A stretch of 64,000 nt of DNA from Helicoverpa zea (lineage: Eukaryota; Arthropoda; Insecta; Lepidoptera; Noctuidae). Position 1 is the first letter of the stretch. Each line of letters opens with the position of its first letter. The DNA is taken from assembly GCF_022581195.2 (NCBI RefSeq), contig NC_061469.1, positions 9,976,501 to 10,040,500 of the forward strand, read 5' to 3'. The translations under genes and the position numbers were made by a program. Below, in pieces: positions 1-11,797 of the stretch. Below the pieces are notes generated by a model that saw only the letters and a list, made by a program, of their open reading frames with translations, had not been told where the DNA came from and did no database searches.

Positions 1-3000
1 TCGCTAATCGAATGATCAGCGTGTGCGCTCGATGACTGAAAGTATGCAGTATGTATGTATAGATAGCTAGATTTTATAACTCCGTCTGCTCTCTATCTGG
101 ATCAGTGAAATAAATTTAGATGAGCTACTGAATAGATATTGAATTAGACTACAGTACATTCTTTGCTAGACTGGAATTACTACAAGCACTTTGAAACCTG
201 TAAAAGGATAACTAAAAGGGATCCTTCAGTTTAAGAGCCAAACTAACTTTGCTGCTATAATAGTTAAACAGACGTTAAATTACCAATAATTTAATAATTC
301 TAACCTCATATCATTAGATGGCGTGCCGATAATTCTACTCAAGCAAGAACTTAGAACAAAGCTCCAGTAATTGTTATATTACCAACTGACATTTGAGTGC
401 GTAAGAATTCGCCGGACAATAATTAGCAACGTGGAAGTAACATTTACACGATACACATCATGACAAAAAGGCTGACCTATTAATGCCCGTTATTATTGTA
501 ATGGGGCCTTAGACAAATGTAATAGTATCAAGGTGTGACGCAACTGTCACTTACAGGTGGCCCCGTCAGGTGTAACCTCCCCTAAACGAACGCAAATATA
601 CCTTTGCATCTCAATAAAAAACTTCCACTGCACTGACACCAACCAACTTCAAACCCAACAGCAAATAACATTTGCAACGCCACCTTTGTTAAAGAAAGCA
701 CCTTTTAAGAACATTTGCCACGTATTAAGGTCACGTGACAATAAATTTGTAATTAAAATTAAAGTAACGATTGCATTTTCACAATGGCGCGCGCCTCCCG
801 CGCAGTATCGATCACTGTCTGTCAAAATGTGTTAATATTGGCCGCCAAGTGATAATCACATGATAAATTGGTTAGTTTTTACTAGCAGTACACGTCCTTC
901 GCGATGTTTCCGTTAATTCGTCACCTGCGAAACTAAAAAAGATAAACAATAGCCACTGGACGCTCGGAACGCGTTTAAAGCAGAATAATCGTAAATAACG
1001 TCGAATTAAGTCAGTGGGTAAGTAATGTAATTCTTGTCTGCCTATATGTGTTTTATCACACACGTAACTCTAGAAAATATATATGGATGCGGTATATTCG
1101 TTTAAAACAACATTGTATTTTATTTTGCGCATTCAGGTTTTTATTGCCCATTCTATTTACGGGAGTGTCAGTAAAATATCGAGAAGCTTCGAAAATATGT
1201 CAACAATACGGCCACCCCACACCTTTGATACATCGGCAGTTAAAAATGCATCTGTACCATAATTAAATAAATTCAGGAAATGTCGCTACAACATGAGCCT
1301 TTAAAAATTACTCCACAATCGTCGGAGGAGGTTGTATATCAATATTCATTCTTTCTTTTTTTAATTACCCACCACAAAGGCCGCATGCTCTTCTGCCGGG
1401 TGGCGGGCTCTCGATAATGGCTGGCTAGGCAGTATGGCCAGGTGTCAAAGGCGAGTGTTTCACGAAAAAGGTAAAAAAACGTCAAAAAGATCACTTGGCT
1501 AAAAAATCTGTGCAGGTGCTTGTCCGAACGTGGTCAGGCAAAAAGACAGCTGATCGTAAAAACCGAATTAAGGGAGGCATTAGCCATCGATTTTTTTATT
1601 GATTCAAGATGGAGGGATAGGTTGCAGATTGCGTTGGCGCATGCCAAATTAATTTACGGCGCTTCGAAAGTAAGGGAAACTTTTATACGGGTGTTTATTA
1701 CATGTTTCAGTTTAAAAAAGGTTATTTAACATTTTGTAGCGAGTGTTTTTACTAAAACGTTCATGTTAACATTTTGTGGAAAACCTAAAGAGTTATTTTA
1801 ATAATACTCCACTCAATAAAAAGCTTATCTTCATTTGCTGTCAAAATTTTACCTATCCTTAAAAAGTCATGTAGGCATTTTTATTTTCACGAGCAATTGA
1901 CATGAGTTTGCTATTAATGAATATCAACTGTATGCTCTCATGCAAGCTGTAGACTCATGTCTACTTCTTTTTTAAAGTACAGTAAATAATAACTGTAAGC
2001 AACAACAAAATAGAAAGGAATAAAAATGTCATACCAACAACATCATCGTTCAAAATTGAGAAATGGCACGCCATTTTAGAAAAATGATCATAGAAAGGCC
2101 TTGCACATACATTGCTAGATACCAACGTGCCAGAATTAAATAATTCAACCTTTATACAGGCATATAAGTTTATAGCTTAAATAAAACGTAATAATTTAAA
2201 AATAGAGCATTAATTACGATACAAATTGCGACATTCATCGCGGTATTTTGAATATTCAAATTTCGCGATTATCATGGCCGCCACGTATGAATGAGTTTTT
2301 ATTATTTTTTGTAAAGATATCGGCTAAATCGGCTTGTCTTGATTGTGATACATCTGCTCGCTTCCGCCATATTTTGTGACCTTGTGCCATTGACAAAAAG
2401 TGCCTTATTAACTATTTATTCGTACGGGTTCTGTGACTATTTGAATTCGAAAATATTCGGCACTAATCCTTGTTTACTTTTGTGCACAATCTTAGAAGCT
2501 CGTATCCTTATTCCGAACCTTATTCTTTTGTAAGAAAGCTGCAATTAGCCACTAATTGCCTGATAAAATAACAATAGAGCCATGATATACCTAATCAATG
2601 CTATTAATATAAATTAGTTTGATTTCGTCTAGCCATTTCTGCGGGTCTCTATAAATTGACGACCTTAAAAGGCGTTCAATTCAAGTAGATTTTTTGTTTA
2701 ATTTCGGTACGCGTGTAAAGCTAACTATTTGTCATTCATTCGTTCTTTTGGCGCGAAATAAATTATAAATGTCGACGTTATAATTCACAGTATTAAAGTA
2801 GAACATGTTCGGGAGATAAATAAATTAGTAATCATTGGCATTTAGAAAAATAAGCTCTTAATCAAGAAATTTTAAATGTCGACTAATCTATTTTTTTAAA
2901 CTACAAATGTAGGTTCATTTGGTTTGTAGTCATAAAAATGGGTAAATAAAATGAGTTTCATATTTTTATGTTCACAAGGTTTTTAATGTAGAAAAAACGA

Positions 3001-4500
3001 CACCCGCTGTGTCTATGACAATGACTTTTTCTATTGGCACCTTGAAAAAAAAACACTATCTTTATCCAGCTTAATTAGACTGGCATAAAACATGTTAGAA
3101 GTGCAATTAATAACCTATGTGAAAACCAAAAGTTTTATGAGAAAACATATTTTTTAAATAAATATCAAATGTATCATTAAGATAAGTAGGCCTACATTCT
3201 GTGAAAAGCAAATCCAAATTATAAGATTTACTACCGAAATGTGCACAGTTACGTGACAACAACATCAATAAACAACACAATTAATTAAACAAGACAAATT
3301 CAGTACTTACTGTCGTCTTTACATAACGTCAATTGTTTGAAATAAATCAGGCGTCTATTTAAGAGTGCGTTAGGTGGTTGCACACCACACGACGCGTGTC
3401 ACAAGTGCATTCTGTCGGCTGAGGCGCGCGGCGCCGTCGTGGCGCCTTTTCGCATTGCTGTACTCGTGTTGGGGACGAATGGTCGATGAATTTTCACTAG
3501 ACCAATTGAACTTAATTTTTCCTATGTGTAGAATGAAAATCTTAAATTATTATGAAAGAAAAATTTTTCGTTCTAAACTTGCCTTCAGAAACATCAATAA
3601 CATGAACATTTTCAGCACTTTTGTATGAAAACATTGGCCAAGTTATATCATCAGTTCTGAAATAAGTAAGGTAATTAAATGTGAAGTTCTGAAATAATTA
3701 GATTTCACATAAAACAGACAGATAAATATACCACACACACCATAAAAGGTCCTTCCACTATTTTACTCCAAAACTCAGTTCAATAAATCCTAAGTTAAAA
3801 ATAAAAAGCACTAGCTCAATAAATACGATGAGTGGCCATTGCATTTGAAGCGCAGTGTCCGGCGCGTGCTAATCGGTGACGAATCTGTGAAATTGGCTCG
3901 TCGCGGCCGCCCGCGCCACTCCATCTCGCTAGATACACCTCCGTAGCGGAGTGTGGCGCAAGCCTTACGCTTCTAGCGGGGATAGTAGTTTTGACAAGAA
4001 CACACAATGCTACTCCTACCTTTTTGACTTCGTTACTCAAAGTCTCATCGACTCTTGGACCGATTTGTAATATTTTTTTACCATACACACTCTACGTCCT
4101 ATTTGCAATTACAATACTCTAATTAGGTACATATGTGGTGATATTTTTATCAATACTAATAATATTGCACACCTGTACTCGTAATTTGAACTATTCACTT
4201 TTAAATAGCTCAAACTTCATATCAATAATCTCGCTTACAGGCACGGTGTTACATTCGTTTCCTTACACGAAAACACTTTGTAATGCCTTAACTACGAAGA
4301 TCGCTCATCTCTCATGACTTAAACGTCCGTCGAGCACATCGTCTAGCATTAGACGCGCGTATTACTGCACAAACGTCGGGCGCCGTCGGGCACCATCGGG
4401 CTCTGCCGATAGCTTCAACGCGCTTATCGGATCCGCACCTCAACTTAATGTACTTAGATCACTTTGTCATATTTCTAGAGACATTGAAACTGATATTTCT
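1..4500. other. Gene-poor AT-rich stretch
   Basis: I find no convincing coding gene here. The open frames (for example 1520-1729, 3374-3628 and the minus-strand frame 3816-4088) are short, have no recognisable domain and sit in AT-rich DNA without a credible exon structure. GC-rich islands at about 780-850, 3370-3490 and 3840-3980 stand out against the background and could be regulatory or degraded repeats. I cannot identify them. Confidence 0.5.
730..739. promoter_or_regulatory. Palindromic E-box GTCACGTGAC
   Basis: The perfect palindrome GTCACGTGAC matches the CLEAR/M-box type of E-box bound by bHLH-zip factors of the TFEB/MITF family (established motif knowledge). It lies about 50 bp before a CpG-rich patch containing an AATGGCGCGCGCC run. 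No gene start is visible next to it, so a promoter role for a gene outside the window is only an inference. Confidence 0.3.
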
Positions 4501-4541
4501 GCTGAAGTACGTAGTGTGACTTGTGAGTCATTTCGTACAGA

Positions 4542-4860
4542 TAGTGCCAGGTGCATATTTTCATTGAGATGCGGCATCGTTGAAAAGAGTTATCCCTGGT
4601 ACACTATAAGGGCTTCAGATGGATCATGGTGGGCTTTAGTCAGTAAGAGTCTGACACTCCCTCACGTTGCAACAACAGCGGGATCATTTGATGATTTCCC
4701 ATCGAAAACATGATAAGGTGCATATTTTGTTAGGGTTGTTGGAAAGAGTCACTAGTAGATAAACGATAAGGGGTCCAGATAGAATAAAGGGTTAGTAAAA
4801 CTTTGACATGCATGTGTGCTAGGTGTGCAGCGTGATCATTTGATGATTTTCCACCTACCA
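4542..4860 (+). repeat. Imperfect tandem repeat, two units of about 160 bp
   Basis: Two diverged units follow each other. Each starts with an AGGTGCATATTTT-like block (about 4548 and 4717), has a GTTG-AAAGAGT block about 20-35 bases later, and ends in GATCATTTGATGATTTtCC (about 4681 and 4833). The open frame 4516-4713 runs through unit 1 and resembles no protein I know, so I treat it as repeat-derived. The blocks resemble a dispersed lepidopteran repeat, but I cannot name a family. Confidence 0.55.
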
Positions 4861-5197
4861 AAAGTAGGTAAATACTTTTTGCAGGGAGACTCTTTTAACA
4901 GCTTTTGTTAGATTTCTAATGTAAATAGATTCAGGGTTTGCTAGTAAAATAGTGCCTTAAGCAAGGTACGTAGGTCCAAAAGAAAATGTCTAGCTTGACT
5001 ATAATTTTACAGTTAATCTTAATGGTTTCTTTATGGGTTTAAATGTGTTTTTATCTCAGTAGGTGGTATTTTAGACTTCAATTCACCTGCCATTATTGCG
5101 TCGCAATTTGATAACAGACAGTTGTTTATTTTAATTCTCTTAAACTTGTGGATATTTATTCGTTAAGTCCAAGGCCGGTCTAGTTCCTACTATTGAC

Positions 5198-5211
5198 AAG
5201 TAATTAATTTA
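5198..5211. repeat. Left 14-bp target-site duplication of the Penelope dimer
   Basis: AAGTAATTAATTTA occurs here and again at 7825-7838, bracketing the inverted Penelope-like pair. This suggests the whole dimer arrived in one insertion. It is followed by 31 bases (5212-5242) absent from the right end, and then by the shared 3'-terminal sequence of the element. Confidence 0.65.
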
Positions 5212-5395
5212 TTGATATCTGACACTTACGCGAATATTAGACATTTAAATAAAACTACTTTTACGGATTTTATCGCGGTTATATTATATTATTTAATCCC
5301 GACGTTTCGGATCCTTTACAGCATCCATGGTCACGGGCAGACTAAGGTGTTGGTCGTCTTGATATATTAGTTACAAACAGCTACCCTACATTTTG

Positions 5396-6815
5396 TTAAT
5401 TATTATTGACAATCCGATTCACGCAAAACGAGCTCACTGTATCCTTAGGTCGAGCAGTTGTAGGCTTGGATTTTGATTTAATAGTTTCTATGATGGGATT
5501 CCAAGCAGGTGGTATGACCCAGCCATCTTCTCTATTGAAATTTGGATGTTTTTTAATTTCAATAGCCTCGCGAATCATCCTAGGTAGGAATCGGTTTTCT
5601 TTTGCAAGGACTTGTGGTTTATCAAATCTGATGTAATGCTGGGCCTTGTCTAGTGTGTGTTCACAAACTGCTGACTGTCTGGAACGGCGGTGTTTGACAT
5701 CGGCGATGTGTTCTTTTATGCGGGTCCCTATGCTTCTTTTAGTTTGGCCTATGTAAGAGAGACCACAATCACATTCAAGCTTGTATACACCCGCATCTTG
5801 TAGAGGTATGTGACACTTGACAGGTGGTAAGAATTGACTAATCTTCTTCAGCGGCTTGAAGTAGGTTTTGATTGAAGCTCGCTTCAAGATGTAGCCAATC
5901 TTGTCTGTGACTCCTCTCTCTCCTCTCTCCTCCTCTTATGTATGGAAGAACAGCAGGTAGACGCTCAACTGTGGCTGGTTTCACGCGGGTTCTGCGACGA
6001 GGGCGCGGTACTCGGAGCTTGTTGTCGTGCAGTACTTGCTTAACATGTTGAAGCTCAGCACCCAGGTGTTGTTTATCGCAGATCCCACGTGCTCTCTGAA
6101 ACAATGATTTACCAACGGTAGATAACTGTGTTGGGTGGTGGTGGGACTCCCCATGAAGGTATTTGTCTGTATGGGTTTTCTTCCGATACACAGTGTGACT
6201 CAAGGTGTTATTAGGGTTACGGATAACCAAAACATCTAAGAAAGCTAAGGAGTTGTTTGCCTCTGACTCCATAGTGAATTGAATTTTGGGGTTTATGGAG
6301 TTAAGATGATTTAAAAATGCTGTGACTTTGTCAGATGGTAGTATTGTGAAAGTATCATCTACGTACCGCTTGTAGAATTTGGGTGTTACGGGTGCAGATT
6401 GCAGGGCTCGCTCCTCAAAATCCTCCATGAAGATATCAGCAACAATGGGAGATACTGGGGAGCCCATTGCTACACCATCCACTTGCATGTAGAAGTGATT
6501 ATTCCACAATAAATAGCCAGATGTTAGGCAATGTTTTAACAGTTCAGCATATTCAGTAGGCATGTTATTCTCTGCTAGTTTCTTAGACACAATCTTGATG
6601 CAGTCTTCAACGGGTAAGCATGTAAACAATGACTGAACATCAAAACTGACCATAGTTTCATTGTCAGCTAGTTGTAGGTGTTTTATTTCACTGACAAAAT
6701 GGTACGAGTCCTTTACATATGCTGCTGTGTTTCCTCTCAATGGTGAAAGTACTTTAGCCAGATGTTGAGCCAATCTGTAGGTTGGTGAGTCGATTTGGCT
6801 GACTATTGGTCGTAG
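5396..6815 (-). pseudogene. PLE reverse transcriptase plus GIY-YIG endonuclease, minus arm
   Basis: The RT reading runs from about 6815 down to 5838 and includes RPIVSQIDSPTY before the first Met at 6773. It shows RT motif A (MVSFDVQSLFT), motif B (VDGVAMGSPVSPIVADIFME) and the catalytic YVDD box (KRYVDDTF). After the linker a frameshift near the AGAGAGGAG run (about 5910-5935) moves the downstream part into another frame. That frame, 5887 down to 5396, is the GIY-YIG nuclease, with GVYKLECDCGLSYIG, a conserved Arg in KRSIGTRIKEH and Glu in MIREAIEI. In intact PLEs both domains are one polyprotein, so this copy is broken and lacks its N-terminus. Confidence 0.85.
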
Positions 6816-6818
6816 TGG

Positions 6819-7673
6819 ACTCCTTAGCTTTCTTAGATGTGGTTATCCGTAACCCTAATAACACCTTGAGTCACACTGTGTATCGGAAGAAAACCCATAC
6901 AGACAAATACCTTCATGGGGAGTCCCACCACCACCCAACACAGTTATCTACCGTTGGTAAATCATTGTTTCAGAGAGCACGTGGGATCTGCGATAAACAA
7001 CACCTGGGTGCTGAGCTTCAACATGTTAAGCAAGTACTGCACGACAACAAGCTCCGAGTACCGCGCCCTCGTCGCAGAACCCGCGTGAAACCAGCCACAG
7101 TTGAGCGTCTACCTGCTGTTCTTCCATACATAAGAGGAGGAGAGAGGAGAGAGAGGAGTCACAGACAAGATTGGCTACATCTTGAAGCGAGCTTCAATCA
7201 AAACCTACTTCAAGCCGCTGAAGAAGATTAGTCAATTCTTACCACCTGTCAAGTGTCACATACCTCTACAAGATGCGGGTGTATACAAGCTTGAATGTGA
7301 TTGTGGTCTCTCTTACATAGGCCAAACTAAAAGAAGCATAGGGACCCGCATAAAAGAACACATCGCCGATGTCAAACACCGCCGTTCCAGACAGTCAGCA
7401 GTTTGTGAACACACACTAGACAAGGCCCAGCATTACATCAGATTTGATAAACCACAAGTCCTTGCAAAAGAAAACCGATTCCTACCTAGGATGATTCGCG
7501 AGGCTATTGAAATTAAAAAACATCCAAATTTCAATAGAGAAGATGGCTGGGTCATACCACCTGCTTGGAATCCCATCATAGAAACTATTAAATCAAAATC
7601 CAAGCCTACAACTGCTCGACCTAAGGATACAGTGAGCTCGTTTTGCGTGAATCGGATTGTCAATAATAATTAA
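6819..7673 (+). pseudogene. PLE RT C-terminus plus GIY-YIG endonuclease, plus arm
   Basis: This arm begins just upstream of SLAFLDV, so the RT catalytic motifs A-C are missing; only the RT tail and linker (to 7231) and the GIY-YIG frame (7182-7673) remain. It carries the same frameshift between linker and endonuclease as the minus arm. The two arms are nearly identical; a visible difference is a 3-base deletion giving FLDVVIRNP where the minus arm has FLDVLVIRNP. The first codons of the long open frame, before SLAFLDV, are the junction with the minus arm. Confidence 0.85.
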
Positions 7674-7824
7674 CAAAATGTAGGGTAGCTGTTTGTAACT
7701 AATATATCAAGACGACCAACACCTTAGTCTGCCCGTGACCATGGATGCTGTAAAGGATCCGAAACGTCGGGATTAAATAATATAATATAACCGCGATAAA
7801 ATCCGTAAAAGTAGTTTTATTTAA

Positions 7825-7838
7825 AAGTAATTAATTTA
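7825..7838. repeat. Right 14-bp target-site duplication of the Penelope dimer
   Basis: A perfect copy of AAGTAATTAATTTA at 5198-5211, directly after the plus-arm terminus TAGTTTTATTTAA. Confidence 0.65.
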
Positions 7839-10060
7839 ATTACACAAAGGTCGCCAATAAAATTTTAAGTTTTTACAATCCACATGTCACGTAAAAGTCA
7901 TAAAAATACCTCCATCGTATGGTTCATTTGTCCATCACCAAATAAAGCAGAAGTCATTATGTAGGAATCTAAACTGTCCCGTTTTTCGGAACCTGCGATA
8001 TAAATTAAGCATTCAGTAGTAATCTTCAATAAATACTGGGGCTGCTTCCAAAAGTTTTTTCCACAAATTCATAATAATTTACTGGAACATCTGTGTCAAT
8101 TTGTGTTGACACGAATTTGTGTGTGCCAAGGAGCTAACAATAAAAAATAAAACTAACGACTTACAGCAGGCTGCACATGTGGGTTCCTTTGCCTCAAAAC
8201 TTAACAAAGAAAAAATAAACAACTCTATCCCGGAATTCGACATCCAATATCAACGGAATAAAGTCGAAAATGGTTGATTGAAAACGTCGCGCTGCCATTT
8301 AATACTAAATAGTTAACTGTAAATAACTTCAATATTTTGTGTCATTAGTTGAACTTTTTATGATTTGCCGCTAATTTCTAGCTAGAACTACAAACCACCT
8401 TATTTTCAAGTTTATAAGGTTCATTTTGCAGGAGGAAAAGATTAACATAGGTTAGCAGAACTATTTGCGACCTTTGCTCTTATGACTAATTGTCTACAAT
8501 TTTATTTGGTGAAACGTCAACATTTCTATTTCTTTGAAAACTCTTACCGTGTTAAATATAAATAATTTCTTTGGGAAGTATAGTTATTGTGTAGCAGATG
8601 TGCAAACCAAAATTAAGATGGATTCATTAATTTTCTTGTGATATAAAGATCGTAAATTAACTCTTAGCCAATTTAGATATATTGCTCTTTGTAATAGAGG
8701 TTTTAGCAGCTTTGAAATTCAGTTTCATGATTATATCATCTTAAAAGTATTATGTTATTACCAAATACGAATTTATAGGCAAATCTACTTAGGTTTTGTG
8801 TTATCATAATACAATTAAATTGAAAGCATGCTAAAAGTTATGAATCAGATAAATTAAGTAATGCAATATTCGCTTTTTTTTTTGTTTTTATACTAGTATA
8901 ACCTTTATAGACGGTTATGTTCAAAAATTTTCCACGATTTTCCACCAAATTTTCCCTTATTCAAAAAACGAAAGTACCAGGCTGTCATGAACGTTAAGAA
9001 GTCCTAACACCTGATATATAACACAGGTGCTATTGTTTAGGGTCGCGAATCGCGCCCCACCTTGCGGCACGCGACAGGTGAGCGCGGGAACTATTCGGGA
9101 AACGGAAATTGCGTTTGTTGTCATCGAGCACGCTGTGACGTCACTGTCACTACCTGGCCGGTATGATTGATTTATAGATGCGTTCTAAATTTAAGTGTTA
9201 TAGAAAAAAAGTTTTGATGTTAGTCTGCTCTTGGAGTTCTTGCTTGAATGATTTATGGTATTTCGTATTTTTATGTCTGTTGAAGTGGTTTTTGCACATT
9301 TTCTATAAATACATGAAAAATATGATGTATCGGTAAAATGTTTTATATGATTATAAAAACCTTCGACTGTTCTTGCCGCTTTCCAGCAGCTATAGTTTAA
9401 TTCATAAAACCTCTTTTATACCATTGATAAACATAGAAGTCAGATGTGTAATACCAATTTATAACTGTACCACAACATAATTCTGCATTGAAACCATAAG
9501 AAGTAAAGGAAATACCCTTTAGCATTTCCTCGAGCCATGGCCGCCAGTTTGGCGCCACCAACGGTCGATAGCTCCTCAACCCTCACATAACACTACCAAG
9601 TTTAAAACACCTTTATATTTTCAAACAAAAATGTGGTAAGTATCCTTCTTAAACAAGTCGGGTTATAAGGAAAATAATACGGAAAAATCAAGAGTTGACA
9701 TAAGCATTCGTAAGTTGAAAATGGAATGGCATTTTATATTTAGCGGGACTATAATGAGTTTGAGCACGCTGCCAGATGTTCATTTATTTACTTTATTATG
9801 CAAAGTTTTCCTTTTATATAGTTTTCTTTTTACGCGTGACTATGTACTAGGTATTTTCTTTTTCAATTTAATGTTGCGCTTTATTTGTTACTACTTACTT
9901 ACTATTATTTACATATAAGCTAAACTCAAACTCAAATAAAAGTAATTTACCCACAAAGTAATTAAGTTCATGTCTATACCTATTTACGTTCAAAAATCAA
10001 ACAAATTAAGAGTTCCTACTTGTATAAAATAAAAAGCATAATCTGCCTGTTTCTTTTTCA
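7839..10060. other. Intergenic AT-rich DNA with one CpG-rich patch
   Basis: No gene is seen. A GC-richer patch at about 9040-9170 contains CACCTG/CAGGTG E-boxes and a perfect CRE (TGACGTCA, 9136-9143) and could be a regulatory element. The short open frames at 9397-9579 and 9715-9918 have no recognisable domain and are probably spurious. Confidence 0.45.
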
Positions 10061-10069
10061 ATCGTGTAA

Positions 10070-11377
10070 GTAGGAAAAAATATCTCTGATATACCGAAGT
10101 TTCTTATTATACAAAATGTCATAAGAATTAAAAATGATGATGAAAAAAAAAATATACTGAATGATTTTCATCTGTTACCCACCAGTGGCCATGCTGGGGT
10201 AAACAGGATGCTAAACAATATCAAGAGACGATATTTCTGGACAGGAATAACTAATGACGTCATAGATCATGTTAGAAAATGTAAAGATTGTCAAGTAAAT
10301 AAGTTTTCAAATACGAATATTAAGCAGCCCATGGTTATTACAACCACGCCTAATACGTCTTTTGAACGAATTAGTTTGGATCTTATGGGTCCATTAGAGT
10401 TAAATGATCATAATTTTAAATATATTTTAACAGTACAATGCGATTTGACTACGTACATAGAAGCGTATCCTTTAAAAACAAAAGAAACTGCTATAGTTGC
10501 TAAAGAATTGGTTAATAATTTTATATTAAGATATGGCATACCGACAGAAATAATTACAGATAAAGGTACAGAGTTTATGTCCCACACAATGTCTGAGATT
10601 TGCAAATGATTAAATATAAATAAATTAAATTCTACGCCTTACCATCACGAAACTATCGGAGCCTTAGAGAATAGCCATAAAAGTTTGGGTGCTTTTCTTA
10701 GAATACAGATTGGTAACAATAGAACTAATTGGAGTGATTGGATACCTTACTGGTGTTTCTCAAACAATACTACAGTTCATTCCGAAACACATTATACACC
10801 ATTCGAGCTTAATCAATATATTGAACCATTATATAATTACGAAAATTATCCATTGGAACTTAAATATAGATTACAGAGAGCACAATCAGATGCACGTCAA
10901 AATCTTTTGAAATGTAAACAGAATCGAAAATATGTTTTTGATAAAAATATTAATCCAATTAAATATCAACCAGGAGATTTATTGTTGTTATAGTTCGGCC
11001 ATTCAGAGAATGCGTTCCTGACACGTCGCGATTGAACTGACGACGTAACTACATTCATTGATTATTGATATAATAATGTTGTTTTAATGCTCCTCAATTG
11101 TTAAAACGGTAAACAACCAGCAAAAATATTTTTATCGTAACTGCAACGCCATTGCAAAGTTACGTCGTCAGTTCAATCGCGACGTGTCAGGAACGCATTC
11201 TCTGAATGGCCGAACTATAAAAAACCAAGTAGGCGATAAATTAGATAAACTTTATAAGGGACCTTTTGAAGTTATTGAAGATTTGGATTCAAATGTAAAA
11301 ATTAAAAAAAATAATAGAGAGTACATTGTGCATAAAAATAATACAAAATTGTTTTATGGCTCAATACGAATTATGTA
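10070..11377 (+). pseudogene. Ty3/gypsy integrase, broken
   Basis: Domains in order: an HHCC zinc-binding domain (FHLLPTSGHAGVNRM, then VRKCKDCQ), the catalytic core with the D,D-35-E residues (Asp in SLDLMGPL, Asp in IITDKGTEF, Glu in ETIGALENSH), and after the MITE a GPY/F-type module (KLYKGPFEVIE). Two lesions are visible: an in-frame TGA at 10606-10608, and the MITE between DLLLL (about 10990) and KNQVGDK (about 11220). Removing the MITE and one TA rejoins the frame as GDLLLL-KNQVG. The catalytic triad survives, which suggests fairly recent decay. Confidence 0.82.
10991..11217 (+). mobile_element. Foldback MITE, copy 1 (227 bp, TA duplication)
   Basis: It begins TAGTTCGGCCATTCAGAGAA and ends with the inverted match. 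The terminal inverted repeats are about 60 bp (to ...GACGACGTAAC). TA duplications lie at 10989-10990 and 11218-11219. The interior (ACATTCATTGATTATTGATA onward) is shared with four other copies in this window. There is no coding capacity. It interrupts the gypsy integrase, so it inserted after the retrotransposon. TA duplication is typical of the Tc1/mariner superfamily, but the tips do not identify a parent. Confidence 0.9.
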
Positions 11378-11494
11378 AAAAAAAATGTTCCTTTATTGTT
11401 TTTAATTAGTTATTTTGTTAACAGCTATTTTTTAGAGCGACACATTTTTTTTTTCTTTTAATGGGAGGTGAGATGTGAACTTTTTGAGGGGAGG

Positions 11495-11688
11495 TGTAAT
11501 GTATGAATTAGTAGTTTTACCGTAACAATTTCATACTAGCTGCAACATACAATGATAATTTGAGTCGCACTAAAGGATTGCTGAGTTAAGATATTTGTGA
11601 GCTATAAATAGTTGTTATTTTAATAAAAAGGGGCTTCAATCCACGACTATACGACATGTGTTTTATTCACGTAACGTAAAACCTCACA
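11495..11688 (+). repeat. Gypsy 3' LTR
   Basis: The LTR starts TGTAATGTATGAA immediately after a purine tract and probably ends ...CCTCACA. It holds a TATA-like box (GCTATAAATAG, about 11602-11612) and a polyadenylation signal in TTTTAATAAAAAG (about 11616-11628). The 3' boundary is uncertain because no second LTR is available for comparison. Confidence 0.6.
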
Positions 11689-11797
11689 GTAGGATAGACT
11701 TCCAGTCTAACCAAATGCAGCTGAGTACTAGCATACTAGCTAGATTAGCAACTTTACACAGAGCGACTGCCTATTTCACCTCCTCAACCCAGTTATA

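Larger units (their letters stand above)
5212..7824. mobile_element. Penelope-like retroelement, head-to-head inverted dimer
   Basis: Two copies of one Penelope-like element (PLE) lie head to head. The minus arm runs from about 6823 down to 5243 and the plus arm from about 6819 to 7824. Both arms end outward in the same 3' terminus (CCGCGATAAAATCCGTAAAA and beyond). The arms meet without spacer, sharing a 5-base ACTCC microhomology at 6819-6823. The minus arm reaches further 5', covering most of the reverse transcriptase; the plus arm starts inside the RT. Both lack the ORF's N-terminus. PLEs encode an RT related to telomerase plus a GIY-YIG endonuclease and insert by target-primed reverse transcription (family knowledge). 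A 14-bp duplication flanks the pair. Confidence 0.85.
10070..11688 (+). mobile_element. Ty3/gypsy retrotransposon remnant: integrase and 3' LTR
   Basis: This is a 5'-truncated Ty3/gypsy-class element. What remains is the integrase end of pol (10070-11377), a short untranslated stretch, a polypurine tract (TTTTTGAGGGGAGG, about 11481-11494) and a 3' LTR (about 11495-11688). No gag, protease or RT and no 5' LTR are visible. A 227-bp MITE (10991-11217) is inserted within the integrase. I cannot place it in a named gypsy family by eye. Confidence 0.8.

Noticed and set aside
5406..5636. Plus-strand 76-codon frame in the Penelope arm (and its mirror at 7433-7663)
   Set aside because: Antisense to the GIY-YIG domain; its presence in both arms only reflects their identity.
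5198..7838. Penelope pair as an assembly artefact (collapsed palindrome)
   Set aside because: The arms differ in length and by a 3-base deletion, and share a target duplication outside them, which favours a real insertion. Long-read confirmation would still settle it.
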